Shown: in pieces, positions 1-12,974 of the stretch | Layout of the letters: each line of letters opens with the position of its first letter | Numbering within the stretch: the first letter of the stretch is position 1 | Source of the DNA: Ancylobacter sp. WKF20 | GTDB lineage: Bacteria > Pseudomonadota > Alphaproteobacteria > Rhizobiales > Xanthobacteraceae | DNA length: 64,000 nucleotides | Assembly (NCBI RefSeq): GCF_029760895.1 | Contig: NZ_CP121679.1 | Span: 2,480,001 to 2,544,000, forward strand | Reading direction: 5' to 3' | Program-made: the position numbers and the translations under genes | Notes under the pieces: model-generated | Database searches by the model: none | The model's input: only the letters and a program-made list of their open reading frames with translations | What the model was told of the DNA's origin: nothing

Positions 1-463
1 CCAGCATGGTCACGTAATCGCCCGCCGTGCGGGTGAATTCGGGCTGCGTCTGCAGCTTCTCCATGATGCTCATGTCGGGCTTGAGCCCGACGGTGTAGCG
101 CCGGAAGCCGGCCGCGGAGACGCCGCGCGCACGGGCTTCGGGCTCAAGCGATGCGATGCAGCGGGAGAAATTCGCCTCGGCGCGCGCGAGCGCCGCCGGG
201 GTCATCTCGGGATGGGTCGCGGCCTGCGCCGGCGCCGCCGGAGCGGGGCGCGCCGGCTGGGGTGCGGCCACCGCGCGGGGCGCCGGGGCGTAGCCCGCAG
301 GCGCGGGGCTCGCATAAGCGGTGGGCGCGGCGGGGCGCACGGGGGTCGCGAGCGTGCCCGTCACATCGTCGGGCGAGGCGCAGCCCGCCAGCCCGAGACC
401 CATCATCACCGCGGCGATGCCGCCGGCCGAGCGCCGGCCGTGAACCGTCGTCCGATAACGCAT
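1..463 (-). CDS. Lytic murein transglycosylase (SLT_2/MltB-like) lipoprotein, 5' part only
   Basis: This gene reads off the left edge of the window on the minus strand, so only about the first 154 residues are visible. It begins at an ATG (461-463) with a lipoprotein signal: a short basic start, a hydrophobic stretch and a lipobox LAGC with the Cys near residue 28. An Ala/Pro-rich linker of about 50 residues follows. Then comes a segment containing FSRCIASLEPEARARGV and the start of a globular domain, which matches the N-terminal part of the alphaproteobacterial membrane-bound lytic transglycosylase family that cleaves peptidoglycan glycan strands in the periplasm. The catalytic Glu region lies outside the window, so the family call rests on N-terminal similarity recalled from memory. 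Confidence 0.7.
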   Translation of the reverse strand, partial: MRYRTTVHGRRSAGGIAAVMMGLGLAGCASPDDVTGTLATPVRPAAPTAYASPAPAGYAPAPRAVAAPQPARPAPAAPAQAATHPEMTPAALARAEANFSRCIASLEPEARARGVSAAGFRRYTVGLKPDMSIMEKLQTQPEFTRTAGDYVTML

Positions 464-783
464 GACGCTTACCCTTACGCGAACCCAAGGCCGGATTAGG
501 GACGCATCACGGTTTCCAAGCGCTTAACGGGGGTCAGGGAATCACAGATGCGCCAGCACGCAGATGAACGGATGCCGAGCGGGCCGGTCCGTGATTGTTC
601 ATCCACGCGCCCTATGTTCCCAGGCGCGGCGCGACTGTTGCGTCGCAAAAAAGACGGGGAGCTGATCGCGGCGCCGCGCGTTATAACGAATATGTCATTC
701 ATCTGCGGTAGCGGCTAAGCTCCCGAGGCCCGTCCTTTCCGTCCGACTTCGTACCCACCGATCAAGAGCGGCATCACCAGTCC
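464..783. promoter_or_regulatory. 320-bp divergent intergenic region between the transglycosylase and galU
   Basis: No convincing gene is seen here; a 68-codon frame on the minus strand (496-702) lacks a recognisable domain or ribosome-binding site. The region must carry the outward promoters of both neighbours. Two small inverted repeats are visible: CGCGCC/GGCGCG at 606-611 and 623-628, and GCGAC/GTCGC at 631-635 and 642-646. The second is followed by a run of A on the plus strand, which does not suit a terminator in either direction. A TTATAAC stretch at 681-687 is a possible -10 for galU without a clear -35. Confidence 0.4.
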
Positions 784-1674
784 ATGGCTACTCCGATACG
801 CAAAGCGATCCTGCCCGTCGCCGGTCTCGGCACCCGTTTCCTGCCGGCCACCAAGGCTGTGCCGAAGGAAATGCTGACGGTGGTGGACCGCCCCGTCGTC
901 CAGCATGTGGTGGACGAGGCGCGCGCCGCCGGCATCGAGCACATTGTCTTCGTCACCGGCCGCAACAAGGGCGTCATCGAGGACCATTTCGACCGCCAGT
1001 ACGAGCTGGAAGCGACGCTGTCCGAGCGCGGCAAGCATCAGATCCTCGACGCGCTGCGCGAGGAGACGATGGGGCCGGGCAAGACCAGCTTCACCCGCCA
1101 GCAGCTGCCGCTCGGCCTCGGCCATGCGGTGTGGTGCGCCCGCGACATCATCGGCAACGAGCCCTTCGCGCTGCTGCTGCCGGACATGCTGCACAAGCCG
1201 CGCAACGGCAAGGGCTGCCTGGCGCAGATGGTCGACGCCTACAAAAAGGCGGGCGGCGGCAACCACTTGGCCGTTTATGAGGTGCCGAAGGAGCAGACCG
1301 ACCAGTACGGCATCGTCGGGCTGGGCGAGCCGCTGTCCGACAATGTGCACCGCATCTCCCGGATGGTGGAGAAGCCGAAGACCAGCCTGGCGCCGTCCAA
1401 CCTCGCCATCTCCGGCCGCTACATCCTCCAGCCGGAAATCTTCGACCTGCTGGCCACGCAGGAGCGCGGCGCCGGCGGCGAGATCCAGCTGACCGATTCC
1501 ATGCTCAAGCTGGCGAAAAAGCAGGATTTCTATAGCGTTACCTTTGACGGCTCGATCTATGACTGCGGCTCGAAGCTCGGCTTCCTGATGGCGAATGTCG
1601 CCTACGCGCTCTCGCGCCCGGACATCGCCGAGACCTTCCGTCCCGAGCTCGACGCCCTGCTGGCGCAGAGCTGA
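784..1674 (+). CDS. galU: UTP--glucose-1-phosphate uridylyltransferase GalU
   Basis: GalU makes UDP-glucose from UTP and glucose-1-phosphate in the cytoplasm, feeding exopolysaccharide, LPS and glucan synthesis. The 296-residue protein has the normal family length. The nucleotide-binding signature [17 protein letters not shown] is at residues 14-30, followed by the central sugar-nucleotide region (LLLPDML) and the late GGEIQLTDS and DCGSKLGF motifs. It is a single gene, divergent from the transglycosylase and convergent with clpB. A repeat half-copy and a bidirectional hairpin terminator separate it from clpB. The ATG is the first residue of the standard N-terminus [10 protein letters not shown]. 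Confidence 0.96.
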   Translation: MATPIRKAILPVAGLGTRFLPATKAVPKEMLTVVDRPVVQHVVDEARAAGIEHIVFVTGRNKGVIEDHFDRQYELEATLSERGKHQILDALREETMGPGKTSFTRQQLPLGLGHAVWCARDIIGNEPFALLLPDMLHKPRNGKGCLAQMVDAYKKAGGGNHLAVYEVPKEQTDQYGIVGLGEPLSDNVHRISRMVEKPKTSLAPSNLAISGRYILQPEIFDLLATQERGAGGEIQLTDSMLKLAKKQDFYSVTFDGSIYDCGSKLGFLMANVAYALSRPDIAETFRPELDALLAQS

Positions 1675-1689
1675 GACGGCGACGGGCCC

Positions 1690-1728
1690 GCGATCCCGGA
1701 TCGGTCCTGCGGACCGTCCGGGATGACG
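1690..1728. repeat. Half copy of a dispersed palindromic intergenic repeat
   Basis: A GCGATCCCGGATCGG arm is followed by a short loop and a GG(A)CCGTCCGGGATGACG arm, forming a strong hairpin. The same right half recurs near 41.1, 42.3, 47.9 and 59.2 kb, where a matching left half precedes it. It lies between the convergent genes galU and clpB, just before a classic terminator. Confidence 0.8.
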
Positions 1729-1738
1729 GTTGAACGAA

Positions 1739-1762
1739 AAAGGGCGCCTCGCGGCGCCCTTT
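1739..1762. terminator. Bidirectional terminator between galU and clpB
   Basis: A perfect 10-bp stem AAAGGGCGCC/GGCGCCCTTT closes a TCGC loop. The A and T runs at its ends let it work as an intrinsic terminator for both convergent genes. Confidence 0.85.
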
Positions 1763-1804
1763 GCTTGTGACCAGTGGGGTGAACAGTCAGGCCAATCAGG
1801 CCAG

Positions 1805-4435
<2,631 letters not shown>

Positions 4436-4591
4436 CATCTGCCTCCTGGCCCCGCGTCCGCCCTCAAGGCACGAACGCTCACTCGGGACGGCGGCGCCCG
4501 TATCCCGGCCACCGCGACGGACCCCGTTGTGGCGATCCGTCGGTCTTCATGTAGTGTGGCCTATCGGCAACGGAAGGGGCGTTGAGCGGGA

Positions 4592-5848
4592 TCAAGCCGG
4601 TCTTTTTACCGGAGCGCCCGGCGGGAGGGTGGCGGAGGCCGTCGTCGCCGCGTCGCCACCGGGCGCGCCACCGAGGAGATAGGCGCTCGCGGCCACCAGC
4701 GCGACCGCGCCAAGCGTCAGAAAGGCGGCCGGGTAGCCGGTATATTGCGCCACAAGGCCCGCCAGCGTCGTCGACAGCGCCGCACCGATTCCCTGCGCCG
4801 TCATCACCAGCCCGAGCCCGACATTGAAGCGCCCCGTGCCCTGAAGGATTCGCGCGACGATGCCGGGCGTGGCGACCCCAAGCAGCCCGGCGCCGACGCC
4901 GTCGAGGATCTGCACCGGGTAGAGCCCGAGACCGATGTCCCATTGCGTCGCCGCGGCCGCGATGAGGCCGCGCAGGGGCAAGGCGAGGAGCGCCGCCAGC
5001 AGCACCAGCCGGTAGCCCCGCGTCTGCGCAAGGCGCGCGGCGAGAAGCGCCATCGGGATCATCGTCGCCTGCGCCACCACCACGGTCAGCGCCGTCAGCG
5101 CCGAGGGGTCGCCGGCGCCACGCGCAACCATCCCCTGCCCGAACAGCGGCAGCATGGCGGCGTTGCCCAGATGGAACAGCCCCATGGTTACGGCGACGGT
5201 GAGCAGGCGCCGGTCGGCCAGCAGGCTGCGCCAGCCTTCCGCGCCACGCCCGTTCTCCGCCGCGGGGGCCAGGCCGCGGGCGGCCTCATGGTCGATATCG
5301 CCCGCCCGGACGGCGAGCACCGACAGCACGGTGCCGACCGCCATCGCCGCCATCAGCGCGAAGACCGCCGGCAGGCCGAGCCACCAGCCGAGCACGCCGG
5401 CGAGCACGGCGGCTAGGATGTTGCCGGCATGGTTGAACGCCTCGTTGCGGCCGAGCTGCCGGTCGAAGCCGCCCGGACCGACAAGGCCGAGGGTGATGCC
5501 GGCCACTGCCGGCCCAAGGGCCGCCGCCGCGATGCCGTTCACCGCCTGCGCCAGAGCGACGACACCGAAGCTCGGCGCCAGCAGGATGGCCATGGAGGCG
5601 ACGATGACCACCGCCGAGCCGATCACGACGATCGCCCGCTTGGCGCGGCTCGAATCGACCAGCGCTCCCATGGGTATGGTGGCGACCATGCCGGCGAGGC
5701 CGCCCAGCGTCATCACCAGCCCGATCTCGCCGGGGCCCCACTGTTTCTGCTGGAGAAAAACGCCGAGAAACGGCCCGAGCCCGTCCCGCACGTCCGAGAG
5801 GAACAGGTTCAGCGAGGCGAGCGCGGCGAGGGAGGATATGGCAGCCAT
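4592..5848 (-). CDS. MFS transporter, drug/sugar-efflux type
   Basis: This 418-residue integral membrane protein of the major facilitator superfamily has about twelve hydrophobic helices in two halves. A cytoplasmic loop (around residues 190-215, sequence EAARGLAPAAENGRGAEGW) separates them. The early loop GALVDSSRAKRAIV resembles the loop 2-3 signature of the family. The substrate cannot be deduced; efflux of a small organic compound is typical for this subgroup. It stands alone between clpB and ubiG, with 150 bp to clpB, so it may have its own promoter. The start ATG (5846-5848) has a GGAGG-like site a few bases upstream on the minus strand. Confidence 0.85.
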   Translation of the reverse strand: MAAISSLAALASLNLFLSDVRDGLGPFLGVFLQQKQWGPGEIGLVMTLGGLAGMVATIPMGALVDSSRAKRAIVVIGSAVVIVASMAILLAPSFGVVALAQAVNGIAAAALGPAVAGITLGLVGPGGFDRQLGRNEAFNHAGNILAAVLAGVLGWWLGLPAVFALMAAMAVGTVLSVLAVRAGDIDHEAARGLAPAAENGRGAEGWRSLLADRRLLTVAVTMGLFHLGNAAMLPLFGQGMVARGAGDPSALTALTVVVAQATMIPMALLAARLAQTRGYRLVLLAALLALPLRGLIAAAATQWDIGLGLYPVQILDGVGAGLLGVATPGIVARILQGTGRFNVGLGLVMTAQGIGAALSTTLAGLVAQYTGYPAAFLTLGAVALVAASAYLLGGAPGGDAATTASATLPPGAPVKRPA

Positions 5849-5909
5849 GGGCGGCCTCCTGGTGAGGTCAGCCCATCAAGCGCCCGGAGCCCCTGGAGTT
5901 CCCGATTAC

Positions 5910-6671
5910 CTAGGGGGAGACAGGCGCGCCCGCCGGGCGCTCGGCCAGCATCATGTAGTTGATCGACAGATCGCTGGAGCGCCGCCACTCATCGGCAAGC
6001 GGGTTGAACACCACGCCCTGCCGGTCGATCACGCGCAGGCCGCCGGCCGCCAGCGCCGCCTCCAGCTCATCCGGGGTGACGAACTTGTTCCAGTCATGCG
6101 TGCCCTTGGGCAGCCAGCCCAGCACATATTCGGCACCGACAATGGCGAGGGCGAAGGCGCGCTTGGTGCGGTTCAACGTCGCCGCGATCATCAGGCCGCC
6201 CGGCTTCACCATCTCGCTGGCGCGGGCGAGGAACAGGCCGACATCAGCGACATGCTCGACGACCTCCATCGCCATCACCACGTCGAATCGCTCGCCGGCA
6301 TCGGCCAGAGCCTCGGCGGTCGTCGCGCGATAATCGACGGGAATGCCGCTCTCCTGCGCATGCAGGCTGGCGATGCGCACATTGCGCTCGGCCGGGTCGA
6401 TGCCGACGACATCAGCTCCCATGCGCGCCAGCGGCTCGCTCAAAAGCCCGCCGCCGCAGCCGATGTCCACAAGGCGCAGCCCCTCCAGCGGACGGATGGC
6501 GCGCGGGTCGCGGCCGAAATGCGCGGTGAGATGTTCCCGCAGATAGGCGAGGCGCACCGGGTTGAACTTGTGCAGCACGCGCATCTTGCCGCGCGGGTTC
6601 CACCACTCGGCGGCGAGCGCGGCGAAGCGCTCGACCTCGCGGGGATCGACGGTGGTGGCGGTCTCGGTCAT
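5910..6671 (-). CDS. ubiG: Ubiquinone biosynthesis O-methyltransferase UbiG
   Basis: UbiG carries out both O-methylation steps in ubiquinone synthesis using S-adenosylmethionine. The 253-residue protein opens with the typical alphaproteobacterial start ([20 protein letters not shown]) and has SAM motif [10 protein letters not shown] at residues 68-76. Post-motif segments [11 protein letters not shown] and [11 protein letters not shown] follow, then [12 protein letters not shown] near the C-terminus. The open frame extends upstream, but the ATG at 6669-6671 is chosen because it begins the conserved protein. UbiG is divergent from lysC across about 160 bp, an arrangement common in Alphaproteobacteria. 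Confidence 0.95.
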   Translation of the reverse strand: MTETATTVDPREVERFAALAAEWWNPRGKMRVLHKFNPVRLAYLREHLTAHFGRDPRAIRPLEGLRLVDIGCGGGLLSEPLARMGADVVGIDPAERNVRIASLHAQESGIPVDYRATTAEALADAGERFDVVMAMEVVEHVADVGLFLARASEMVKPGGLMIAATLNRTKRAFALAIVGAEYVLGWLPKGTHDWNKFVTPDELEAALAAGGLRVIDRQGVVFNPLADEWRRSSDLSINYMMLAERPAGAPVSP

Positions 6672-6834
6672 CGCAACTCTCGCAGGCTGTCCGGGTGGTT
6701 CCCGAAACGTTTCCAAGCTCGCGCGGGCCCGTTGCGGGGCGGGCACGAGGTGGATATGTATACGCGCCTTTTGGGCCGGGAGCCCACTTCTCCCGCCCGG
6801 CCCCCGACAAAAGAACGGTTTACGGTTTCCCGCA

Positions 6835-8085
6835 ATGGCACGTCTGGTGATGAAGTTCGGCGGCACATCGGTCGCCAACATTGAGCGCATTCGCAATGTG
6901 GCGCGCCATGTGAAACGGGAGATCGAGGCGGGCCACGAGGTGGCGGTGGTGGTCTCGGCCATGTCCGGCAAGACCAATGAGCTGGTCGGCTGGTGCCGCG
7001 AGACCGCCGTGCTGCACGACGCCCGCGAATATGACGCCATCGTCGCCTCGGGCGAGCTGGTGACTTCCGGCCTGCTGGCCATCGCGCTGCAGGACATGGG
7101 CATTCCGGCCCGCTCCTGGCAGGGCTGGCAGCTCCCCATCTCCACCGACGACGCCCATGGCTCGGCCCGCATCCTCGACGTGAACGGGGCGAACATCATC
7201 GAGCGCTTCGCCCATGGCGAGGTGGCGGTGATCGCTGGCTTCCAGGGCATCCACCTGCCCTCCGGCCGGGTAACCACGCTCGGGCGCGGCGGTTCCGATA
7301 CCAGCGCGGTGGCTGTCGCCGCCGGCATCAAGGCCGACCGCTGCGACATCTACACCGACGTCGACGGCGTCTACACCACCGACCCCCGCATCGTTCCCAA
7401 GGCGAAGCGGCTGGACAAGGTGGCATTCGAGGAAATGCTGGAAATGGCCTCGCTCGGGGCCAAGGTGCTTCAGGTGCGCTCGGTCGAGCTCGCCATGGTG
7501 CACAAGGTGCGCACCTTCGTGCGCTCCAGCTTCACCGATCCGAATGCCCCGGAACTCATGACCGCCGGCGACCCGCCCGGCACCCTGATCTGCGACGAGG
7601 AGGAAATCGTGGAGAGTGAAGTCGTCACCGGCATCGCCTTCGCCCGGGACGAAGCCCAGGTGAGCATCCGCCGCGTGCCGGACAAGCCTGGCATCGCCGC
7701 CAGCGTGTTCGTGCCGCTCGCCGACGCCCACATCAATGTCGACATGATCGTGCAGAACATTTCGGCCGAGGGCTTCACCGACATCACCTTCACCGTCCCG
7801 ACCGCCGATTTCGAGCGCGCCAAGGCGGCCCTCGCCGTGGTGAAGGACGATATCGGCTTCGAGACCATCGAGGGCGCGACGGATGTCGTGAAGATCTCGG
7901 TGATCGGCATCGGCATGCGCTCGCATGCCGGCGTCGCGGCGAAGGCGTTCAAGGCGCTGTCCGAGCGCGGCATCAACATCCGTGCCATCTCGACCTCCGA
8001 GATCAAGATCTCGGTGCTGATCGATGCGGCCTATACCGAACTTGCCGTTCGGACGCTGCATTCGGTATACGGGCTGGACGCCTGA
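6835..8085 (+). CDS. lysC: Aspartate kinase LysC
   Basis: Aspartokinase phosphorylates aspartate, the committed step to lysine, threonine, methionine and diaminopimelate. The 416-residue protein starts [12 protein letters not shown], with the KFGGTS nucleotide/aspartate motif at residues 7-12, and has [13 protein letters not shown] in the kinase domain. Two ACT domains occupy roughly residues 265-416, where end-product feedback is expected to act. The frame is open further upstream, but the ATG at 6835 matches the family start exactly. It heads a run lysC, ptsP, prfA, prmC on the plus strand. Confidence 0.96.
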   Translation: MARLVMKFGGTSVANIERIRNVARHVKREIEAGHEVAVVVSAMSGKTNELVGWCRETAVLHDAREYDAIVASGELVTSGLLAIALQDMGIPARSWQGWQLPISTDDAHGSARILDVNGANIIERFAHGEVAVIAGFQGIHLPSGRVTTLGRGGSDTSAVAVAAGIKADRCDIYTDVDGVYTTDPRIVPKAKRLDKVAFEEMLEMASLGAKVLQVRSVELAMVHKVRTFVRSSFTDPNAPELMTAGDPPGTLICDEEEIVESEVVTGIAFARDEAQVSIRRVPDKPGIAASVFVPLADAHINVDMIVQNISAEGFTDITFTVPTADFERAKAALAVVKDDIGFETIEGATDVVKISVIGIGMRSHAGVAAKAFKALSERGINIRAISTSEIKISVLIDAAYTELAVRTLHSVYGLDA

Positions 8086-8166
8086 TCGAGGGCTAACGGC
8101 GCGGCCTGAGTCGCGCCTTCACAAGAACCTCCGGGACTTTCCGGTCCCGGAAACCGAGGACGGCCA

Positions 8167-10434
8167 ATGCGTGGCGCGCTCGGCGGCCCGCGCGTGCTTT
8201 TGAGACGGCTTCGCGAGGTCATGGCGGAGCCGGTCAGCGCGCAGGACCGCCTCGACAAGATCGTCGTTCTGATCGCGGCCAACATGGTGGCCGAGGTCTG
8301 CTCGGTCTATGTGCTGCGCGTCGACGGCACGCTCGAACTCTATGCCACCGAAGGTCTGAACCGCTCGGCGGTGCATTTGACCGTCATGCGCATCGACGAG
8401 GGCCTCGTCGGCACGGTGGCGCGCGAGGCGGAACCGATCAGCCTGTCCAACGCGCAGGCGCACCCGGCCTTCTCCTACCGCCCGGAAACGGGCGAAGAGA
8501 TCTACCACTCCTTCCTCGGCGTGCCGATCCTGCGCTCCGGCAACACGCTCGGCGTGCTCGTCGTGCAGAACCGCGCGCACCGCTCCTACACCGAGGAGGA
8601 GATCGAGGCGCTGCAGACCACCGCCATGGTGCTGGCGGAGATCATCGCCTCGGGTGAACTCACCGCCATGGCGCTGCCCGGCGCCGAGCCCGCCGCCCGC
8701 CGCCCGCTGCATCTCACCGGCCTCGCGCTGTCGGAGGGCATCGGCCTCGGCCATGTGGTGCTGCATGAGCCGCGCATCGAGGTGACCAAGGTCATCGCGG
8801 ATGACCTCCCGGCCGAGCTGAACCGGCTCGACGGCGCGGTCCAGACGCTGCGCGCCTCGATCGACATCATGCTGGAGGACGAGGGCGTCGCCCGCGTCGG
8901 CGAGCACCGCGACATTCTCGAAGCCTACCGCATGTTCGCCCATGATCGCGGCTGGATCGGCCGGATGCGCGAGGCGGTGATGACCGGCCTCACCGCCGAG
9001 GGCGCGGTGGAGCGCGTGCAGTCGGACACCCGCGCGCGCATGCTGCGCATGACCGATCCTTATCTGCGCGAGCGGATGCACGATCTCGACGATCTGGCCA
9101 ACCGCCTGCTGCGCCAGCTCACCGGCCGCTCCGGCGGGCCCGAGCAGAACAAGCTGCCGGACAACGCCATCATCGTCGCCCGCAATATGAGCCCGGCGGC
9201 GCTGCTGGACTATGACCGCACGCGCATTCGCGGCCTGGTGCTGGAAGAAGGCGCGGCGACGAGCCACCTCACCATCGTTGCCCGTGCGCTCGGCATCGCC
9301 GCCGTCGGCCATGTCGAGAACATCGTCGGCGTGGTCGATGCCGGCGACGCCATCATCGTCGACGGCATTGGCGGCGAGGTGCATGTGCGCCCGCCGGCCG
9401 ATGTCGAGGTGGCCTATGCCGAGAAGGTGCGCTTCCGCGCCAAACGGCTCGAGCAATATGCCGCGCTGCGCGACCTGCCGACCGTCACCAAGGACGGGGT
9501 GGAGGTCGAGTTGCACCTCAATGCCGGCCTGCTGGTCGACCTGCCGCATATCGAGGAGACCGGTGCCTCCGGCATCGGGCTGTTCCGCACCGAACTCCAG
9601 TTCATGATCGCCTCGGCCTTCCCGCGCACCAATGAGCAGCTCAAGCTCTACCGCTCGGTGCTGGACGTGGCCGGCGACCGGCCCGTGGTGTTCCGCACGC
9701 TCGACATCGGCGGCGACAAGGTGCTGCCCTATATGCGTGCGATCGAGGAGGAGAACCCGGCCCTCGGCTGGCGCGCCATCCGCCTCGGCCTCGACCGGCC
9801 GGGCCTGTTGCGCAGCCAGGTCCGCGCGCTGCTGCGGGCGGCGACGGGGCGCGAACTGCGCCTCATCTTCCCGATGGTGTCGGCGGTGGAGGAATTCGAC
9901 CGCGCGCGCCACATCGTCGAGCGCGAGCTGACCCATCTGCGCCGCCACGGCCATGGCCTGCCCGACCGCGTGCTGATCGGCGTGATGCTGGAAGTGCCGG
10001 CGCTGCTGTTCCAGCTCGACCAGCTGTTCGAGAAGGTGGATTTCGCCTCCGTCGGCTCCAACGATCTCGTCCAGTTCCTCTACGCCGCCGATCGCGGCAA
10101 CCCGCGTGTCGCCGACCGGTTCGACGCGCTGGCGCCCTCGACGCTGCGCGCGCTGAAGCTCATCGCCGACAAGGCGGCCGAGTACGGCAAGTCGGTGACG
10201 CTGTGCGGCGAGCTGGCCTCGCGCCCGCTGGAGGCGCTGGCGCTGGCGGCCATCGGCTATCGCAAGCTGTCGCTCTCGCCCGCCTCCTATGGCCCGGTGA
10301 AGGCGATGCTGCTGGAACTCGACCTCGGCGCGGTCTCAAAGCTGGTGGCGCCGCTGCTCGCCGTCGGCTCGGACGTCTCGACGCTGCGGCCCCAGCTCAA
10401 GGCCTTCGCCGAGAAAGCCGGCCTTCCGCTGTGA
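8167..10434 (+). CDS. ptsP: Phosphoenolpyruvate--protein phosphotransferase PtsP (EI-Ntr)
   Basis: PtsP is enzyme I of the nitrogen-related phosphotransferase system. It autophosphorylates with PEP and passes phosphate to NPr, linking carbon and nitrogen status to regulation. The 755-residue protein has an N-terminal GAF sensory domain (about 20-170), then the PTS-enzyme N-terminal and phosphohistidine domains. The active-site motif [10 protein letters not shown] holds the phosphorylated residue His367. The C-terminal PEP-binding barrel shows [11 protein letters not shown] and [10 protein letters not shown], and CGELAS near the end. GAGGA lies 6 bases before the ATG. It sits 81 bp after lysC and 10 bp before prfA. 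Confidence 0.95.
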   Translation: MRGALGGPRVLLRRLREVMAEPVSAQDRLDKIVVLIAANMVAEVCSVYVLRVDGTLELYATEGLNRSAVHLTVMRIDEGLVGTVAREAEPISLSNAQAHPAFSYRPETGEEIYHSFLGVPILRSGNTLGVLVVQNRAHRSYTEEEIEALQTTAMVLAEIIASGELTAMALPGAEPAARRPLHLTGLALSEGIGLGHVVLHEPRIEVTKVIADDLPAELNRLDGAVQTLRASIDIMLEDEGVARVGEHRDILEAYRMFAHDRGWIGRMREAVMTGLTAEGAVERVQSDTRARMLRMTDPYLRERMHDLDDLANRLLRQLTGRSGGPEQNKLPDNAIIVARNMSPAALLDYDRTRIRGLVLEEGAATSHLTIVARALGIAAVGHVENIVGVVDAGDAIIVDGIGGEVHVRPPADVEVAYAEKVRFRAKRLEQYAALRDLPTVTKDGVEVELHLNAGLLVDLPHIEETGASGIGLFRTELQFMIASAFPRTNEQLKLYRSVLDVAGDRPVVFRTLDIGGDKVLPYMRAIEEENPALGWRAIRLGLDRPGLLRSQVRALLRAATGRELRLIFPMVSAVEEFDRARHIVERELTHLRRHGHGLPDRVLIGVMLEVPALLFQLDQLFEKVDFASVGSNDLVQFLYAADRGNPRVADRFDALAPSTLRALKLIADKAAEYGKSVTLCGELASRPLEALALAAIGYRKLSLSPASYGPVKAMLLELDLGAVSKLVAPLLAVGSDVSTLRPQLKAFAEKAGLPL

Positions 10435-10444
10435 GTGCCCGCCC

Positions 10445-11538
<1,094 letters not shown>

Positions 11539-11542
<4 letters not shown>

Positions 11543-12390
11543 ACCGCCGGGCGGACCTGCTGCGCGCCCTCGCGGCGCGCTTTGCCGCCGCCGGACTGGA
11601 GACGCCCGAGCGCGAAGCCCGCGCCCTGCTGCGGGCCGCGCTCGGTCTCTCCGATCTCGATCTGGTGGCCCGTGGCGATGTGCTCGTGTCGGACGACGAC
11701 GCCGCGCGCTTAGGGGCCCTCGCCGCCCGCCGCGCGAGCGGCGAGCCGCTGGCCCGCCTCACCGGCGACCGCGAATTCTGGAGCCTCGATTTCGCGCTCG
11801 CGCCCGACACGCTGGTGCCCCGGCCCGACACCGAGACGCTGATCGAGGCGGCGCTGGAGGCGTTTCCCGACCATCAGGCAGCCCTGCGCATCCTCGATCT
11901 CGGCACCGGCTCGGGCGCCATCCTCGCGGCGCTGCTCAGCGAGTATCCGGCAGCGTGGGGGCTGGGTATCGATCTGTCGGAGGGCGCCGCACGGCAGGCG
12001 CGGGCAAATCTCGAACGGCTCGGGCTGGCCGACCGCGCCGCGATCCTCGTCGGCGCCTGGGACACGGGGATTTCCGGCCGCTTCGATCTGGTGGTCTCCA
12101 ATCCGCCTTATATTGCCAGCACGGATATACCCATGCTGGATGTGGAGGTGCGCACGCACGACCCGCTTCTGGCGCTCGACGGCGGTGCGGACGGGCTCGA
12201 CGCCTACCGCGCCATCGCCGCCGCCCTGCCGCGCCTTCTGGCGCCGGGAGGGCGGGCGATCCTGGAACTCGGCATCGGCCAGGAGACCGATGTGGCGGCC
12301 CTGCTCGCGGCGAGCGGCGTTCCGGCGGAGGGGCCGGCACGGCGCGATCTGGGCGATGTCGCCCGCGCCATAGTGACCGCTCCGGCCTGA
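11539..12390 (+). CDS. prmC: Peptide chain release factor N5-glutamine methyltransferase PrmC
   Basis: PrmC methylates the Gln of the GGQ motif in release factors 1 and 2, using SAM. The 283-residue protein has an N-terminal helical substrate-recognition domain (about 1-75) and a Rossmann methyltransferase domain with [15 protein letters not shown]. The catalytic NPPY motif is at residues 188-191 ([10 protein letters not shown]). The GTG start lies inside the prfA stop region (4-base overlap). A 584-bp gap of different base composition follows it. Confidence 0.96.
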
Positions 12391-12581
12391 TTTTACTGGG
12401 TCTGTGGCAAAAAAGCTCTTGGAACGAGGTATCGAACCGACTAGTGTCCAGAATAGGAATCGACCCGAGACATCATCCGCCACATAGCGATCCTGTCTGC
12501 TGCGCCTCCCGAGAGACGTTGCGATGGCGTTAGGCGACGACCCCCTTGAGGATGCGTCGATTGTTTCAGGGTCAGAATGCT
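12391..12581. other. Non-coding stretch of lower GC between prmC and an orphan reading frame
   Basis: The first part (about 12391-12470) is visibly less GC-rich than its surroundings, with TTTTACTGGG, a run of six A and GAATAGGAAT. I see no terminator, tRNA or gene. A GGTTCGATACC string on the minus strand (near 12440) resembles a tRNA T-loop, but the flanks do not pair. Together with the frame at 12582-12899 it looks like decayed or acquired DNA. Confidence 0.35.
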
Positions 12582-12899
12582 TCACGGTTTTATCGGTGCG
12601 GCCTTGGTTGCACGATGAAGCATGGGAATGGCTGAAGCGCGACGTTGCGCTCGCCGGATTGGGGCCGGGTAATCGGTTTCAATCGTTCGCAGCCGGCTTG
12701 GCCGGTCGCGGGGCATCTTGACGATGCGCTCCCATGGCAGGACGTCCAGTGGTCGGTGGCGACCCTCGGCGCGCAGAAGCCTGAAGGCTTCGGCTGTCGT
12801 CGGGTTGCCGTCGATCCGGGACAGGTTTTCCCGACGCTCCCACTCCCGAACGGCCCATGCCGCATGGCCAAGCCCGAACGGAGCCGGAATGGCGGATAG
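12582..12899 (-). pseudogene. Unrecognised orphan reading frame without a start codon, possible gene remnant
   Basis: A 105-codon open frame runs on the minus strand from just after an in-frame TAA to a TGA at 12582-12584. The first two thirds look protein-coding, with mostly G or C third positions and a mixed hydrophobic/charged composition (GHAAWAVREWERRENLSRI, then RLLRAEGRHRPLDVLPWER). The last third has lower third-position GC and reads as decayed. There is no ATG or GTG near the beginning; the first ATG is well inside (KMPRDRPSR). I do not recognise a family. It could be the tail of a laterally acquired gene, and its 5' end may have been lost. It is not required by either neighbour. Confidence 0.35.
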
Positions 12900-12974
12900 T
12901 TAGGCGATGGACCCGCCTGTACCCGAACCGGGGTGACCCCACCGGCGGTGTACCGGCATCAGAGACCCAGCTCG

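Noticed and set aside
631..650. GCGAC/GTCGC hairpin followed by A-run as a terminator
   Set aside because: The A-run follows on the plus strand and so gives no U-tract in either relevant direction.
496..702. 68-codon minus-strand frame before galU
   Set aside because: No ribosome-binding site, no domain, irregular third positions; treated as part of the divergent promoter region.
12391..12420. String near the prmC end that faintly resembles an IS6-type terminal repeat
   Set aside because: Only a few bases match, no second inverted copy or transposase was found.
12430..12460. T-loop-like string on the minus strand suggesting a tRNA
   Set aside because: The stem bases on each side do not pair, and no acceptor or anticodon stem could be drawn.
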